NCBI RefSeq assembly: GCF_040786275.1
Contig: NZ_JBFMVT010000002.1
Coordinates: 496,001 to 560,000 of the forward strand
Length of the DNA: 64,000 nucleotides
Source: Buttiauxella gaviniae
GTDB taxonomy: Bacteria > Pseudomonadota > Gammaproteobacteria > Enterobacterales > Enterobacteriaceae
Reading direction: 5' to 3'
The position numbers and the translations under genes were made by a program. Positions 42,270-53,801 of the stretch are shown here, in pieces. Below the pieces are notes generated by a model. It was not told the DNA's origin, ran no database searches, and saw only the letters and a list, made by a program, of their open reading frames with translations. Position 1 is the stretch's first letter. Each line of letters starts with the position of its first letter.

Positions 42270-44069
42270 TTAGCGATCCACATCAGACATTACAAAATCG
42301 ATACTACCCAGATAGACAATCAGGTCAGAAACCAGGCTGCCACGGATCGCCGACGGGATTTGCTGCAGGTGCGCAAAGCTCGGAGTACGAATACGGGTGC
42401 GGTAGCTCATGGTGCTACCATCGCTGGTCAGGTAGTAACTGTTAATCCCTTTCGTCGCCTCAATCATCTGGAAGGATTCGTTAGCCGGCATGACCGGGCC
42501 CCACGAAACTTGCAGGAAGTGAGTGATCAGGGTTTCGATATGTTGCAGCGTGCGCTCTTTTGGCGGCGGCGTTGTCAGCGGATGATCGGCTTTGAACGGG
42601 CCAGCAGGCATGTTTTTCAGGCACTGGTCAAGAATACGCAGGCTCTGGCGCAGCTCTTCGACTTTCAGCATCACGCGGGTGTAGCAGTCACTGATACCGC
42701 CGCCAACCGGGATTTCGAAGTCGAAGTTTTCATAACCAGAATAAGGACGCGCTTTACGGATATCAAAATCGATACCGGTGGCACGCAGGCCAGCACCGGT
42801 GGTGCCCCACTCCAGCGCTTCTTTTTTACCGTACGCCGCAACGCCCTGAGAACGCCCCTTCAGGATAGTGTTGCGGAGTGCTGCTTTCTCGTAGGAATCC
42901 AGACGTTTTGGCATCCAGTCGAGGAACTCTTTAAGCAGACGCTCCCAACCGTTCGGCAAGTCATGTGCCACGCCACCGATACGGAACCAGGCCGGGTGCA
43001 TACGGAAACCGGTAATCGCTTCCACCAGATCGTAGATTTTCTGACGGTCAGTAAAGGCGAAGAACACCGGTGTCATCGCGCCTACGTCTTGAATAAACGT
43101 CGAGATGTACAGCAGGTGACTGTTAATACGGAACAGTTCAGACAGCATGACGCGGATAACGTCCACGCGCTCTGGAACCTTGATACCCGCCAGTTTTTCA
43201 ACCGCCAGCACGTATGGCATTTCGTTTACGCAGCCGCCGAGGTACTCGATACGGTCGGTGTAAGGAATGTAGCTGTGCCAGGACTGACGCTCGCCCATTT
43301 TTTCAGCACCACGGTGGTGGTAACCGATGTCCGGAACGCAGTCGACAATCTCTTCGCCGTCAAGCTGCAGAACAATACGGAACGCACCGTGCGCGGATGG
43401 GTGGTTTGGACCGAGGTTCAGGAACATGAAATCTTCATGCTCGCTGCTGCGCTTCATGCCCCACTCTTCAGGCTTGAAGGTCAGCGCTTCCATCTCGAGG
43501 TCTTCTTTCTGTTTGGTCAATTCAAACGGATCGAACTCGGTGGCACGCGCCGGGTAGTCTTTACGCAGCGGATGGCCTTCCCACGTTGGCGGCATCATGA
43601 TGCGCGTCAGGTGCGGGTGCCCATTAAAGGTAATACCGAACATTTCCCAGGTTTCGCGCTCATACCAGTTCGCGTTCGGGAAGAGTTTGGTTACCGTTGG
43701 CACGTTCAGATCGTTTTCAGACAGCGCCACCTTGAGCATGATGTCGCGGTTGCGGTCGATAGAAATCAGGTGGTAGAAAACGGAAAAATCCGCGGCCGGT
43801 AAACCGTCGCGGTGGGTACGAAGACGCTCATCCATACCATGCAGGTCAAACAGCATGACGTAAGGCTTTGGCAATCTTTTCAGGAAATCGACAACTTCCA
43901 GTAATTGTTCACGCTTAACCCAGACCACCGGGACGCCGGTACGGGTTGGCTGGACAGTAAAGGCATCCGGCCCAAAACGGTTACGCAGTTCACCAATTAC
44001 CGGATCATCGAGATGGTCACGGGTTTGCCAGGCTTCCTGGTTGGCATCATGCGCAGTTAAATCGGTCAT
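42270..44069 (-). CDS. nuoC: NuoCD, fused NADH dehydrogenase I subunits C and D
   Basis: In enterobacteria NuoC and NuoD are one protein (599 residues here). The N-terminal 190 residues are NuoC ([26 protein letters not shown]). The rest is NuoD, which lines the quinone site ([30 protein letters not shown]). I chose the ATG at 44067-44069 because GGTGAG precedes it; an ATG four codons upstream (44081) has no ribosome site, though some E. coli entries use the longer form. It starts 101 bp after nuoB. Confidence 0.97.
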   Translation of the reverse strand: MTDLTAHDANQEAWQTRDHLDDPVIGELRNRFGPDAFTVQPTRTGVPVVWVKREQLLEVVDFLKRLPKPYVMLFDLHGMDERLRTHRDGLPAADFSVFYHLISIDRNRDIMLKVALSENDLNVPTVTKLFPNANWYERETWEMFGITFNGHPHLTRIMMPPTWEGHPLRKDYPARATEFDPFELTKQKEDLEMEALTFKPEEWGMKRSSEHEDFMFLNLGPNHPSAHGAFRIVLQLDGEEIVDCVPDIGYHHRGAEKMGERQSWHSYIPYTDRIEYLGGCVNEMPYVLAVEKLAGIKVPERVDVIRVMLSELFRINSHLLYISTFIQDVGAMTPVFFAFTDRQKIYDLVEAITGFRMHPAWFRIGGVAHDLPNGWERLLKEFLDWMPKRLDSYEKAALRNTILKGRSQGVAAYGKKEALEWGTTGAGLRATGIDFDIRKARPYSGYENFDFEIPVGGGISDCYTRVMLKVEELRQSLRILDQCLKNMPAGPFKADHPLTTPPPKERTLQHIETLITHFLQVSWGPVMPANESFQMIEATKGINSYYLTSDGSTMSYRTRIRTPSFAHLQQIPSAIRGSLVSDLIVYLGSIDFVMSDVDR

Positions 44070-44170
44070 AATTCTCACCATTGCAAATGGTACTGTGGTG
44101 ACTGTCAGCAGTGGCTCCGCGCTAGTATTATTAATATGCGAAGTAAACTCACACTGCCTACAGGCGCAAA

Positions 44171-44845
44171 TTAAATCTCGTCTGGTGTCCGCAAGTTGGT
44201 GACAGCAATACGCTCGCCACGTTTACGCTCGCGCTCTGATTGCATATTGGCGCGATATACACCCTGATCGCCAACCACCCAAGACAGCGGACGACGTTCT
44301 TTACCAATAGATTCTTGCAGCAGCATCAGAGCCTGCATGTAAGCTTCAGGACGCGGTGGGCAACCAGGAATATAAACGTCTACCGGCAGGAATTTATCCA
44401 CACCTTGCACCACGGAGTAGATGTCGTACATGCCGCCTGAGTTGGCGCAGGCGCCCATCGAGATCACCCATTTTGGCTCAAGCATTTGGTCATAAAGACG
44501 CTGAATTACGGGAGCCATTTTGGTAAAGCAGGTCCCTGCAATCACCATTAAGTCGGCCTGACGCGGAGAAGCACGCAGTACTTCGGCACCAAAACGTGCC
44601 ACGTCATGTACGGCGGTAAACGAGGTCACCATCTCAACGTAGCAGCAAGAAAGGCCAAAGTTATAAGGCCAAATTGAGTTTTTACGCCCCCAGTTCACCA
44701 TATCGTGCATGGCATGTTCGAGCTTGCCCATGTACACACTACGGTTGATTTCTTGATCAAGAGGATCGGTTACGATCTCCTGTTTTTGCAGGGGGTAACG
44801 GTCATTCTCACCGTTGGGGTCTATGCGGGTGAGCGTATAGTCCAT
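44171..44845 (-). CDS. nuoB: NuoB, NADH dehydrogenase I subunit B
   Basis: The subunit (224 residues) carrying cluster N2, the last electron donor to quinone. The adjacent Cys pair is visible in [15 protein letters not shown], with further ligands in [11 protein letters not shown] and [13 protein letters not shown]. It lies 15 bp after nuoA. The protein is about four residues longer than in E. coli, at the C-terminus. Confidence 0.98.
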   Translation of the reverse strand: MDYTLTRIDPNGENDRYPLQKQEIVTDPLDQEINRSVYMGKLEHAMHDMVNWGRKNSIWPYNFGLSCCYVEMVTSFTAVHDVARFGAEVLRASPRQADLMVIAGTCFTKMAPVIQRLYDQMLEPKWVISMGACANSGGMYDIYSVVQGVDKFLPVDVYIPGCPPRPEAYMQALMLLQESIGKERRPLSWVVGDQGVYRANMQSERERKRGERIAVTNLRTPDEI

Positions 44846-44860
44846 CTTATTGCCTCGCTG

Positions 44861-45307
44861 TTACTGCGTATGACGGTTAGTGAGACTGTCGGTTTCCGGG
44901 TTGATTTGGGCGCGGCGCGAACGCGCTGGAGTCCAATCAAGCGCGCCAATACGCACCAGATACACCAGGCCTGCCAGTAACACTAAAATGAAAATTGCGG
45001 CCTCGACGAAGCCTATCCAACCGCTTTCACGGATAGAAACTGACCACGCGTAGAGATACAAGGCTTCCACATCGAAGATAACGAAGAACATGGCGACCAG
45101 GTAAAACTTGGCGGATAGACGTAAGCGCGCTGTACCAACTGAGTCGATACCTGACTCGAAGGGAGTGTTTTTGTGCCGACCCTTGGCTCTCCCGCCAAGG
45201 AACCAGGCCCCGAGAAGCATTACGCAACACAGGCCAATGGCAACAATAAGAAAGACTGCGAACGCCCAGTGATGAGCGATAACTTCAGTGGATGTTGACA
45301 TACTCAT
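44861..45307 (-). CDS. nuoA: NuoA, NADH dehydrogenase I subunit A
   Basis: The first gene of the nuo operon, a 148-residue three-helix membrane subunit (ND3 family). The conserved loop [20 protein letters not shown] between the first two helices reaches the quinone site, and [14 protein letters not shown] is the second-helix signature. The ATG at 45307 gives [16 protein letters not shown], the family start. The operon promoters lie in the 628-bp gap upstream. Confidence 0.98.
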   Translation of the reverse strand: MSMSTSTEVIAHHWAFAVFLIVAIGLCCVMLLGAWFLGGRAKGRHKNTPFESGIDSVGTARLRLSAKFYLVAMFFVIFDVEALYLYAWSVSIRESGWIGFVEAAIFILVLLAGLVYLVRIGALDWTPARSRRAQINPETDSLTNRHTQ

Positions 45308-45935
45308 TGCTTACTCATCAAAAGTGGCGCCAGAGTCTCTGCTCTTGCTGGCAGATGAACACCACATCGATTCATGGGGAGGAACAATAAACCTTACAAT
45401 AACTGCTGGAATCAAAACTTTACCAGCAAATTGATGGGGTTTTTTACTCCTTTCTATAACCTTTTGTCAACTTTAACAAAAGTATCCACACATTAATTTA
45501 CATGAGCGCATCTTCATTAACATTTAATGCGTTAAAAGCTTGTAACGTCACGTTACTAACTCATTTTAATGAAGATGAATCGTGTCCGTTAAGGAGGAAA
45601 AATTTAACTGCCCCTCTATTTTGGCAGGAAATCTCAACTATTCATCCCCCCTTGAGGGAGTATTTTCTTGATCTGAGACACGCTTTTGTTAATTCATATC
45701 AAAAACCAACAACATTGCGGCCTGTTTTTTAACAATTACACAGGAGTTAATTCTAAATGAGTAGATGAAAGGCAGGTAAAACGCGATGCGGGCAATTATT
45801 TGTTTTAAAACACTTTTTTACAAACTAGCAATAAAAAAGGCTTTCAGTGATTAAAAAACAAGCCATTGGGAGAAAAAAGCCTCTCAATCGCCTGTTTTTA
45901 AATTTCATATTTTGTTACTAACAATCGGGAATACG
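45308..45935. other. 628-bp gap between nuoA and lrhA
   Basis: It holds the nuo promoter region and the lrhA terminator. One candidate promoter on the minus strand is TTGACA (45465-45470) with TAAAAA (45441-45446), spacing 18, about 135 bp before nuoA; weak evidence. A 76-codon frame at 45502-45732 on the plus strand has no recognisable similarity or ribosome site and I reject it. In E. coli nuo is controlled by ArcA, NarL, Fis and IHF from a similarly long region. Confidence 0.65.
45855..45898 (-). terminator. Terminator of lrhA
   Basis: A long imperfect hairpin (AAAACAGGC...ATTGAGAG pairing with CTCCCAAT...GCTTGTTTT) is followed by T-rich sequence on the minus strand, 38 bp after the lrhA stop. 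Confidence 0.65.
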
Positions 45936-46871
45936 TTACTCGAAATCACGTTCCATCAACACGGTATCATCATCTTCATCAGACGAAGCCAGGTAGCGGT
46001 ACGGATTTGGGTTAGTTTCCAAAGCACTGAAGATAGCCTGTGCTAAATCGTTCGTGGTTTGCAGATTACGACATAACATGTATTGGGTATCTGGCATAAC
46101 CGGTAGACCATCGGCACTTCCCAACACACGAAGCTCCGGGCTCATCATTTCAACGGGACGCGCAGTGATACCTAAACCCGCTTTCACGGCGGCACGTACC
46201 GCAGAGAGCGTGGAGGCCACATAGGCAATACGCCACGGAATACGTTCCGCATTCAAATGCTCAAGCATCATATCCCGGTAAGGGCTCGGATCATCAAGCA
46301 TAACTAAAGGTACGGTTTCACCTTTCTGGAATACATAATCTGACGCGCAGTACCACATGGTAGGAGACGTGCGTAAAACGATGGACTCAAAATGCGCGGG
46401 CTTGGTGGTGGTTACCACTAAATCAACTTCTTGCTGATTGAGCATTTCAACCATAAACGGATTACGTTTAACACGCACATCCAACGCAAGTTTAGGGTAG
46501 ACCGAGCTTATACGGTTAAGCAGAAACGGCAGAATAGTATCCGCAGTTTCATCAGAGGCACCAATCGTCAGCACACCCTGCAAATTACTGAACATGAGCG
46601 AAGTACACGCTTCATCATTAAAGCGCAGAATTTTGCGTGCATAACCCAGAAGCTGGATGCCATGTTCTGTCAGCAGCTTATTACGGCCATGACGGGCAAA
46701 AAGCTCTTTACCTACTAATTGTTCCAGTCGTTGCATCTGCTGGCTAACAGCCGATTGAGTACGGCAGACCGCAACGGCCGCCGCCGCAAAAGTATTTAGA
46801 TCCGCTACGGCAACAAAAGTCCTGAGCAGATCGAGGTCGAGATTAAGTATCGGACGATTTGCGTTAATCAT
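45936..46871 (-). CDS. lrhA: LrhA, LysR-family regulator of motility and virulence
   Basis: LrhA (311 residues) represses flhDC, fimbrial genes and rpoS translation indirectly in E. coli, and activates its own gene. The N-terminal winged helix (about residues 10-70) shows [20 protein letters not shown] and [20 protein letters not shown]; the rest is the substrate-binding-like effector domain. The effector is unknown. It stands alone between nuo and alaA, as in E. coli, and has a very long upstream region. Confidence 0.96.
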   Translation of the reverse strand: MINANRPILNLDLDLLRTFVAVADLNTFAAAAVAVCRTQSAVSQQMQRLEQLVGKELFARHGRNKLLTEHGIQLLGYARKILRFNDEACTSLMFSNLQGVLTIGASDETADTILPFLLNRISSVYPKLALDVRVKRNPFMVEMLNQQEVDLVVTTTKPAHFESIVLRTSPTMWYCASDYVFQKGETVPLVMLDDPSPYRDMMLEHLNAERIPWRIAYVASTLSAVRAAVKAGLGITARPVEMMSPELRVLGSADGLPVMPDTQYMLCRNLQTTNDLAQAIFSALETNPNPYRYLASSDEDDDTVLMERDFE

Positions 46872-47884
46872 ATTTTTTTCACTAGTAGGTTGCTCTTACG
46901 AGTCTGCCTTAGTTCTATTGCTGTGATTTATCAAAAAGATAAAGCAATTCCCTTTTACAGAACGTCTCCCGAGGGTCATACCGTCATCCTGACAGTCGTT
47001 CTGACATTTTTATTTTTCATGCACTCTGGGTGACGCGAATCAATAATGCGATCCACGATTACCAGGAGATATTATACTGACGTAAACAACATACAAACAT
47101 TCGGCTTAACGTACTAGCCACTTAAATTAAAACTGAGTAATTATTGTAAATCCGCTTCAACACTGAGCTTTATTTATTCAGATTACAGCAACAACATACG
47201 CATATGAGATGAAAATCGTCTAAAAACCGCCATGCAGAACCGGCAATTTAATCACCGGGAAGATTTCATACCAACATACAATAAAACATAGAGTTGCGTA
47301 ATTTTTAGCTAGGAACGCCTACCATTTTCAGTAGTGTATCTTACCTCAAATCACCCTATGCCATAACCTTTGTTACGAATAATCTGATCTCATTCTCTTT
47401 TTTAATTCCGGCATGAAGTCCATTTATTAACAAAAATGATTAAATTTTTGCACGGTAAAAGAGAAGCATCTTAACTCTATCTTTTACTTATATTAATCAC
47501 ATGCTGAGTTATTTTTATATACATATTATTAACTCACGCAAATGCACTTCATTTAATCTTGAGCATGAATATTCAATTTTTCTTAACTATTACTCAATTT
47601 GCTTTTCATTTTTCTCAGTATTACCCGCTATAAGAGTGCTGTTTCTTTAGCTAATGAAATTGCCACAACCTCACAAGATAGAATTTACGACCAGAAAATA
47701 TAATAAAATCAAAACATAATTCCAATAAAATATTAATTGTCCATTTTTACCACTTTCACTCATCACTGAAAGATAAATTACGTTTCAGCGCTTCGACAAC
47801 CTTCAAATCTGCGCGTGTCAGGAGTACATTGTTGCCTGGTCGCTTCCACGGCAGGAAGTGGCGCTAACATTTAAGGTCAGGTTC
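46872..47884. other. 1013-bp AT-rich divergent gap between lrhA and alaA
   Basis: The longest non-coding stretch of the window. It must hold the lrhA and alaA promoters and probably long leaders. I see no open frame with a ribosome site, no known RNA gene and no repeat. Close to alaA an imperfect hairpin, CGCTTCC / GGAAGtgGCG (about 47842-47864), and CTGAAA / TTTCAG (about 47768-47789) suggest a structured leader. A similar gap of around 0.9 kb exists in E. coli. Confidence 0.6.
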
Positions 47885-49099
47885 ATGTCCCCTATCGAAA
47901 AATCCAGCAAACTTGATAACGTCTGTTATGACATCCGTGGCCCCGTGCTCAAAGAGGCGAAACGCCTTGAAGAAGAAGGGAATAAAGTCCTCAAGCTAAA
48001 TATTGGCAACCCTGCGCCATTCGGCTTTGATGCGCCGGATGAAATTCTTGTTGATGTCATTCGTAATTTGCCTACCGCTCAGGGCTACTGCGACTCGAAA
48101 GGACTCTATTCCGCACGTAAAGCCATTATGCAGCATTATCAGGCGCGTGAGATGCGGGATGTGACGGTTGAAGATATCTACATTGGTAATGGGGTATCTG
48201 AGCTGATTGTTCAGTCGATGCAGGCGCTGCTCAATAGCGGCGATGAGATGCTGGTTCCAGCTCCAGATTATCCGTTGTGGACTGCGGCAGTTTCTCTTTC
48301 CAGCGGCAAAGCGGTTCACTATTTATGTGATGAATCTTCCGACTGGTTCCCTGACCTTGATGATATCCGCGCAAAGATTACCCCTCGCACGCGCGGCATC
48401 GTCATCATTAACCCAAACAACCCAACCGGTGCGGTTTACTCCAAAGAACTGCTGATGGAAGTTGTTGAAATCGCGCGCCAGCATAATTTGATCATTTTTG
48501 CTGATGAGATTTACGACAAGATTCTGTATGACGAAGCCGAACACCATTCAATTGCTGCCCTCGCCCCGGACTTGCTGACGGTAACCTTTAATGGTTTATC
48601 GAAAACTTACCGTGTCGCAGGCTTCCGCCAGGGTTGGATGGTACTGAACGGGCCGAAAAAACACGCTAAAGGGTATATTGAAGGGCTGGAAATGCTGGCT
48701 TCAATGCGCCTGTGTGCCAACGTGCCTGCGCAGCATGCGATTCAGACAGCGCTCGGCGGTTATCAAAGTATCAGCGAATTTATCGCACCTGGCGGGCGTC
48801 TATATGAGCAGCGTAACCGTGCCTGGGAGCTGATAAACGATATCCCCGGCGTCTCATGCGTGAAACCTCGTGGCGCGCTGTATATGTTCCCGAAAATTGA
48901 CGCCAAACGCTTTAATATTCACGACGACCAAAAAATGGTCCTGGATTTCTTGCTGCAAGAAAAAGTGCTGTTGGTTCAAGGAACTGCATTTAACTGGCCG
49001 TGGCCGGATCACGTACGTATCGTGACCTTACCGCGTGTTGATGAGCTGGAGATGGCTATCAATAAATTTGGCCGTTTCCTCGGTCATTACCACCAGTAA
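47885..49099 (+). CDS. alaA: AlaA, glutamate-pyruvate aminotransferase
   Basis: A PLP-dependent class I/II aminotransferase (404 residues), the main alanine-producing transaminase in E. coli (formerly YfbQ). The PLP Lys lies in TFNGLSKTYRVAGFRQGWM; VIINPNNPTGAVYS and the Asp/Tyr in IFADEIYDKILYD bind the cofactor. I chose the ATG at 47885 (MSPIEKSSKLDNV), the family start; an in-frame ATG nine codons upstream (47858) overlaps leader sequence. In E. coli it is repressed by alanine via Lrp. Confidence 0.97.
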   Translation: MSPIEKSSKLDNVCYDIRGPVLKEAKRLEEEGNKVLKLNIGNPAPFGFDAPDEILVDVIRNLPTAQGYCDSKGLYSARKAIMQHYQAREMRDVTVEDIYIGNGVSELIVQSMQALLNSGDEMLVPAPDYPLWTAAVSLSSGKAVHYLCDESSDWFPDLDDIRAKITPRTRGIVIINPNNPTGAVYSKELLMEVVEIARQHNLIIFADEIYDKILYDEAEHHSIAALAPDLLTVTFNGLSKTYRVAGFRQGWMVLNGPKKHAKGYIEGLEMLASMRLCANVPAQHAIQTALGGYQSISEFIAPGGRLYEQRNRAWELINDIPGVSCVKPRGALYMFPKIDAKRFNIHDDQKMVLDFLLQEKVLLVQGTAFNWPWPDHVRIVTLPRVDELEMAINKFGRFLGHYHQ

Positions 49100-49176
49100 T
49101 CCTCGTGGGGGAGATGTTTGCATCTTCCCCCGACTCCCCGCACAATGGTTTTCTTTGCTAAGCCCCGAGTGCACCT

Positions 49177-49776
49177 ATGAGCCAAAGCCACTTTTTTGCC
49201 CATCTTTCACGTCTAAAACTGATCAATCGTTGGCCGCTGATGCGCAATGTGCGCACCGAAAATGTTTCGGAGCACAGCCTGCAAGTTGCGATGGTCGCTC
49301 ACGCACTCGCCGTCATTAAGAACCGCAAATTTAACGGGCAGATTAATGCCGAACGTGTCGCACTGCTGGCCATGTATCACGACGCAAGTGAAGTATTAAC
49401 GGGGGATTTACCTACGCCGGTGAAATATTTCAACTCGCAAATCGCTCACGAATACAAAGCCATCGAGAAGATTGCCCAGCAGAAACTCATTGATATGGTG
49501 CCCGAAGAGCTGCGCGATATTTGGGCGCCACTTATCGATGAACATCAAAGCAGTGATGAAGAGAGAGCCATCGTTAAACAGGCTGACGCTCTGTGCGCCT
49601 ATCTGAAATGTCTGGAAGAACTCTCTGCCGGGAATAATGAATTTTCGCTGGCAAAAAGCCGACTTGAGAAGACCCTGGCCGATCGCCACAGCGAAGAGAT
49701 GGATTACTTCATGACGGTATTCGTGCCGAGTTTCCAGCTCTCGCTCGATGAAATTAGCCAGGACTCACCGCTTTAA
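49177..49776 (+). CDS. yfbR: YfbR, 5'-deoxynucleotidase
   Basis: An HD-domain phosphohydrolase (199 residues) that removes phosphate from dNMPs and takes part in a dCTP-to-dTTP route. Metal ligands are visible: His in [20 protein letters not shown], the HD pair in [18 protein letters not shown], and a later Asp in [12 protein letters not shown]. It lies 77 bp after alaA, with which it is probably co-transcribed. Confidence 0.97.
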   Translation: MSQSHFFAHLSRLKLINRWPLMRNVRTENVSEHSLQVAMVAHALAVIKNRKFNGQINAERVALLAMYHDASEVLTGDLPTPVKYFNSQIAHEYKAIEKIAQQKLIDMVPEELRDIWAPLIDEHQSSDEERAIVKQADALCAYLKCLEELSAGNNEFSLAKSRLEKTLADRHSEEMDYFMTVFVPSFQLSLDEISQDSPL

Positions 49777-49779
49777 TCT

Positions 49780-49844
49780 GGCGGATGGCGCTTCGCTTAT
49801 TCGCTCTATATCGTCCTTTGGTGGTCGGATAAGCGAAGCACCAT
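49780..49844. repeat. REP-like inverted repeat between yfbR and yfbS
   Basis: ATGGCGCTTCGCTTATtcgc and gtcggATAAGCGAAGCaCCAT are inverted copies separated by about 25 bp in the gap between convergent genes. The core ggcggatggcgcttcgctta is REP-type. Confidence 0.7.
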
Positions 49845-49858
49845 ACAACGTTTAAACA

Positions 49859-51691
49859 CTAAAACGGAAAGAGCATCGGCACCATCACCACACTCACCAC
49901 CATCACGATGACGGTAAAGGGTACGCCCAGCTTTACAAAGTCGCTGAACCTGTAGTTCCCCGGCCCTAGAACCAGCGTATTTACCGGCGAAGAGACAGGC
50001 GTCATAAACGCCGCAGAGGCCGCTAACGCAACGATCATCGCAAAGGGATAAGGTGAAACCCCCATTGATTTTGCCGCTGCCAACGCAATCGGTGCCATTA
50101 ACACGGCGGTCGCCGTATTTGAGATAAACAGCCCAATCGCCGCGCACATCACAAACAGGCATACCAGCATCAGATGCGGGCCATAGCCGCCGCCCATATT
50201 CATCAACCCATGAACAATCAAATCCACACCGCCGGTTTTCTGCAGCGCAAGAGCAAATGGCATCATGCCAACAATCAAAATAATACTTGGCCAGTGCACG
50301 GCTTTGTAGGCGCTTTCCATATCGATACAGCGGAATTTACCCATCAGTAAACAGGCAATGATCGCCGCAATAGGATTGGGGATTTCATCGGTCAACATTA
50401 ATGCGACCATCAGCGCCAGGCAAAAAATAGCATGCGGAGCCTGACTGTGGGCCGGAGACGCTTCGCCCTCTTCCACCGGTAAATTCAGCACCAGGAAGTC
50501 CCGGTCTTTTTTCTGCAACTGACTAATGAGTTTCCAGTTGCCCACCACCAGCAAAATATCCCCAAGCTGTAAGGCTTCATCCACCAGCAGACCTTCCAGC
50601 GCTTCACCGTTACGCTTAATCCCCACGACGTTCAGGCCATAACGGGTACGAAAACCGATTTCACGAAGGGTTTGCCCAAAGAGTTCTGAATCGGGAATTA
50701 ACGACACTTCCGCCATACCCACATCCAGCGCCTGGTCGGAAAAGTACTCGCCGCGTAGCACCATCGGCTCAAGCATCTGTTCGCTACAAAACTCACGCAG
50801 ATCGATATCGGAAGCCGACATATCAATCAGTAAAACGTCACGCGCACGAAATTCGGTAACGCCGGTGACATTGACAATCACCCGGCGAAATTTACGCCAG
50901 CGCTCAAGGCCAATCACGTTTGCACCGTAGCGTTCACGCAGTTTCAAATCATCAAGACGGCGGCCCACCATGGGCGAACCCGCACGAATAGCAAGACGAC
51001 GCGCGCGCCCCGTCAGACGGTATTCTTTAATCAGATCGCGGAAAGTCCGGCGCCGCCAGTCATGCTTGCCGTCCTCTTTACCCTGCCCTTTTAGCGCAAA
51101 ACGCGTAATCAGCATGTAGCCAATGCCAAGCAGCAAAATGACCAGGCCGATCGGCGTGACGCTGAAGAACTGGAATCCTTGTAAGCCTTCACGCAGCAGC
51201 TCGCTGTTCACCACCAGGTTTGGCGGCGTGGCGACCAGCGTCATCATGCCGCTGATTAATCCGGCAAAGCTGAGTGGCATCATTAAACGTGACGGGGAGA
51301 TTTTCATGCGCATTGACACGCTGAGGACTACCGGGATAAATATCGCAACCACACCTGTCGAGCTCATAAACGCACCCAGACCGGCAACGGTGAGCATCAG
51401 CAAAACAAGCATTTTGGTTTCACTGCTGCCTGCCACATCCACCAGCCAGGAGCCCATTTTTGAGGCAACGCCGGTGCGCACAAGGCCATCGCCAATAATA
51501 AACAGGGCCGCAATGAGGATAACGTTAGGATCACTAAAGCCTGAAAAGGCTTCGTTAAGGGTGAGCGTACCGCTGAGGACAAAAGCAACGATGACGAGTA
51601 AAGCGACCGCATCCATACGCACTTTCCCGGTGGCAAACAGGAGGACGGCAATCGCCAGCAATGACAAAACCCAAATTAATTCCGAGTTCAA
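49859..51691 (-). CDS. yfbS: YfbS, putative transporter with two TrkA-C domains
   Basis: A 610-residue inner-membrane protein of the divalent anion:sodium symporter (DASS/CitM-like) group. An N-terminal half of five to six helices is followed by two RCK_C/TrkA-C domains (about residues 205-290 and 295-380; [20 protein letters not shown] and [20 protein letters not shown]), then a second membrane half with [19 protein letters not shown], an SNT-type substrate motif. The substrate is not established. Its gene is convergent with yfbR, and its start lies after a terminator for hxpA. Confidence 0.93.
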   Translation of the reverse strand: MNSELIWVLSLLAIAVLLFATGKVRMDAVALLVIVAFVLSGTLTLNEAFSGFSDPNVILIAALFIIGDGLVRTGVASKMGSWLVDVAGSSETKMLVLLMLTVAGLGAFMSSTGVVAIFIPVVLSVSMRMKISPSRLMMPLSFAGLISGMMTLVATPPNLVVNSELLREGLQGFQFFSVTPIGLVILLLGIGYMLITRFALKGQGKEDGKHDWRRRTFRDLIKEYRLTGRARRLAIRAGSPMVGRRLDDLKLRERYGANVIGLERWRKFRRVIVNVTGVTEFRARDVLLIDMSASDIDLREFCSEQMLEPMVLRGEYFSDQALDVGMAEVSLIPDSELFGQTLREIGFRTRYGLNVVGIKRNGEALEGLLVDEALQLGDILLVVGNWKLISQLQKKDRDFLVLNLPVEEGEASPAHSQAPHAIFCLALMVALMLTDEIPNPIAAIIACLLMGKFRCIDMESAYKAVHWPSIILIVGMMPFALALQKTGGVDLIVHGLMNMGGGYGPHLMLVCLFVMCAAIGLFISNTATAVLMAPIALAAAKSMGVSPYPFAMIVALAASAAFMTPVSSPVNTLVLGPGNYRFSDFVKLGVPFTVIVMVVSVVMVPMLFPF

Positions 51692-51734
51692 AACAAATCC
51701 TTGTGAGTTGTCTCAGGGGATAAAAAGCATGCCA

Positions 51735-51760
51735 TAAAAAAGCCCCACTATCGCGGGGCT
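51735..51760 (-). terminator. Terminator of the yfbV-yfbU-hxpA genes
   Basis: Stem AGCCCC / GGGGCT (51741-51760) followed on the minus strand by TTTTTAT, 12 bp after the hxpA stop and before yfbS. Confidence 0.8.
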
Positions 51761-51771
51761 ATATCATATGT

Positions 51772-52431
51772 TTAGTGTTTTCTAAGCACTTCGACGGTGC
51801 CGTCTGGCATCTTCTGCACCAGCAATTCAGTCAATGAATGCAGCGCATAATCAACATGCTCAAGTCGCGGTGTGTCCGCCGGAGCGTTAACGGCAATCAC
51901 ATGGCAACCGGCAGCAAGACCAGACAGTACACCCGCAGGCGCATCTTCCACGACTACGCACTCTTCAGGTTCCAGCCCTAACAACTGGGCACCCAAAAGG
52001 TAAGCATCAGGCTCAGGCTTCCCGCGAGCAACGCGTTCAGCGGTGACAAGCACTTCTGGTTCTGGCAATCCACCTGCTGCCCGGCGAGCCGAAGCGACAG
52101 GCAATGAACCCGAAGTGACAATTGCCCACGGAATGCCCGCTTCATTCAAATGCGTCAGCAACTCAACGGCACCAGGCAATGCAATAATCCCGTCGGTGTC
52201 TTCAGACTCGATTTTTTCGAGACGGAAAAACTCCTGCTGAATCTCTTCTTCAGACGCACCCGCCATAAAGTGGCGTAGCGAAGTGATCGCCTGCTTGCCA
52301 TGAATGAAGCCCAGTACTTCCTGCGGCGAAATATCGAATCGTTTTGCCCAGTTAATCCATGCGCGCTCAACGGCTGGCAGGGAATCAACCAGCGTCCCAT
52401 CCAAATCAAACAAGAAACCTTTGCACTTCAC
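51772..52431 (-). CDS. hxpA: HxpA (YfbT), HAD-type sugar phosphatase
   Basis: A haloacid-dehalogenase phosphatase (219 residues) that in E. coli acts on fructose 1-phosphate, 2-deoxyglucose 6-phosphate and other sugar phosphates. Motif I is FLFDLDGTLVDS, motif II WAIVTSGS, motif III the Lys in RGKPEPDAYLLGA and motif IV VVVEDAPAGVLSG. I chose the GTG at 52429-52431, which aligns with the E. coli start (MRCKGFLF versus VKCKGFLF) and follows GGGGAG; an ATG at 52452 would overlap yfbU by 8 bp and add seven residues. Confidence 0.93.
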   Translation of the reverse strand: MKCKGFLFDLDGTLVDSLPAVERAWINWAKRFDISPQEVLGFIHGKQAITSLRHFMAGASEEEIQQEFFRLEKIESEDTDGIIALPGAVELLTHLNEAGIPWAIVTSGSLPVASARRAAGGLPEPEVLVTAERVARGKPEPDAYLLGAQLLGLEPEECVVVEDAPAGVLSGLAAGCHVIAVNAPADTPRLEHVDYALHSLTELLVQKMPDGTVEVLRKH

Positions 52432-52444
52432 TCCGCGTCTCCCC

Positions 52445-52942
<498 letters not shown>

Positions 52943-53010
52943 TTAGCTCCTGTTGCGCAGGTTTTAGCCTGCGAAAAATATCCTTCTATATATGCGCAGC
53001 GGCAGTGGCA

Positions 53011-53466
53011 TTACAAATCATCAAGAAAAGTTTTGTCCAACTGCTTAAACGCACGCTTGAGCACTTCTGCCAGCGCCTGATAATCAGGCTTGCCTTCTAT
53101 CGGCGCTAACGCCTGCCCCGCGTCCTGCAATTTGCTACGCACTTCGTAAAACCAGCTCAGTAGTGTGGGCGGCAGTGGCGTTACAGAACGTTTACCCAAC
53201 CACCATAGCCCCTGCATTGGCAGGCTACAGGCAAAGAGCGCGGTTGCGACGGCTGGGCCAAGTTGGCCACCTAAGGCAATTTGCCAGGTCAGCGTGAATA
53301 CAGCGAGTGGGGGCATAAAGCGAATGGCAAAACGCGTGGCGCGAATAACGCGGTTTTCTACAAAGACAGGCGCAAGTCGTTTATCGATAGGCCACGTCTT
53401 CGAATAATGCTGCCCGCGGCTGAACATACTGAACCAGCTTGCGTGGCTATTTTGGGGTGTCGACAT
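53011..53466 (-). CDS. yfbV: YfbV (UPF0208), membrane protein
   Basis: A 151-residue inner-membrane protein with two helices (about residues 44-64 and 68-90) and a C-terminal cytoplasmic segment. The family UPF0208 is conserved next to ackA in enterobacteria and Vibrio. E. coli YfbV has been reported to affect chromosome macrodomain organisation near the terminus, outside the scope of this sequence. It faces away from ackA. Confidence 0.95.
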   Translation of the reverse strand: MSTPQNSHASWFSMFSRGQHYSKTWPIDKRLAPVFVENRVIRATRFAIRFMPPLAVFTLTWQIALGGQLGPAVATALFACSLPMQGLWWLGKRSVTPLPPTLLSWFYEVRSKLQDAGQALAPIEGKPDYQALAEVLKRAFKQLDKTFLDDL

Positions 53467-53801
53467 GGCTTTACCTCAACTTCACATATAAAAAATAAAA
53501 TTTTTGTGCAATATAACAACTCTAAATGACATGGTTCAAAATCTTTTGTCTTTAAGAGCCGCAATCAGGTATCCTGTGCCGGCCTTGATGGCCGTAGAAG
53601 GGAAACCGCAGGTTGTCAATTTTTTGCTCAGTCCGCAATTGCCGGAAAATCGCGCAATTTGGCGTAAACTCAAGAGTATTTCTTCGCCATGCCAAAAAAA
53701 CGCTTCTGGCATGACGTTAATCATAAATGTCAGGCTCATCATGCGCTACGCTGAGAGACTAACTGACGTTTTTTTAGCCACGAATAAAAGTAGGTACTTC
53801 C
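53467..53801. other. 335-bp divergent gap between yfbV and ackA
   Basis: It contains the promoters of yfbV and ackA and the ackA leader. I see no coding frame of value; a 102-codon frame (53504-53812) has no similarity and runs over the ackA start. A palindrome-like pair (ATGCCaaaaaaacgcttctGGCAT, 53690-53711) lies in the leader. No -35/-10 pair is clear enough to list. Confidence 0.6.

Noticed and set aside
42360-43802. 480-codon frame opposite nuoCD
   Set aside because: Antisense shadow; its His/Arg/Gln/Val-rich composition is typical of such shadows and has no domain pattern.
45502-45732. 76-codon frame between nuoA and lrhA
   Set aside because: No recognisable similarity, no clear ribosome site upstream, AT-rich composition unlike the genes, and it lies in the nuo promoter region.
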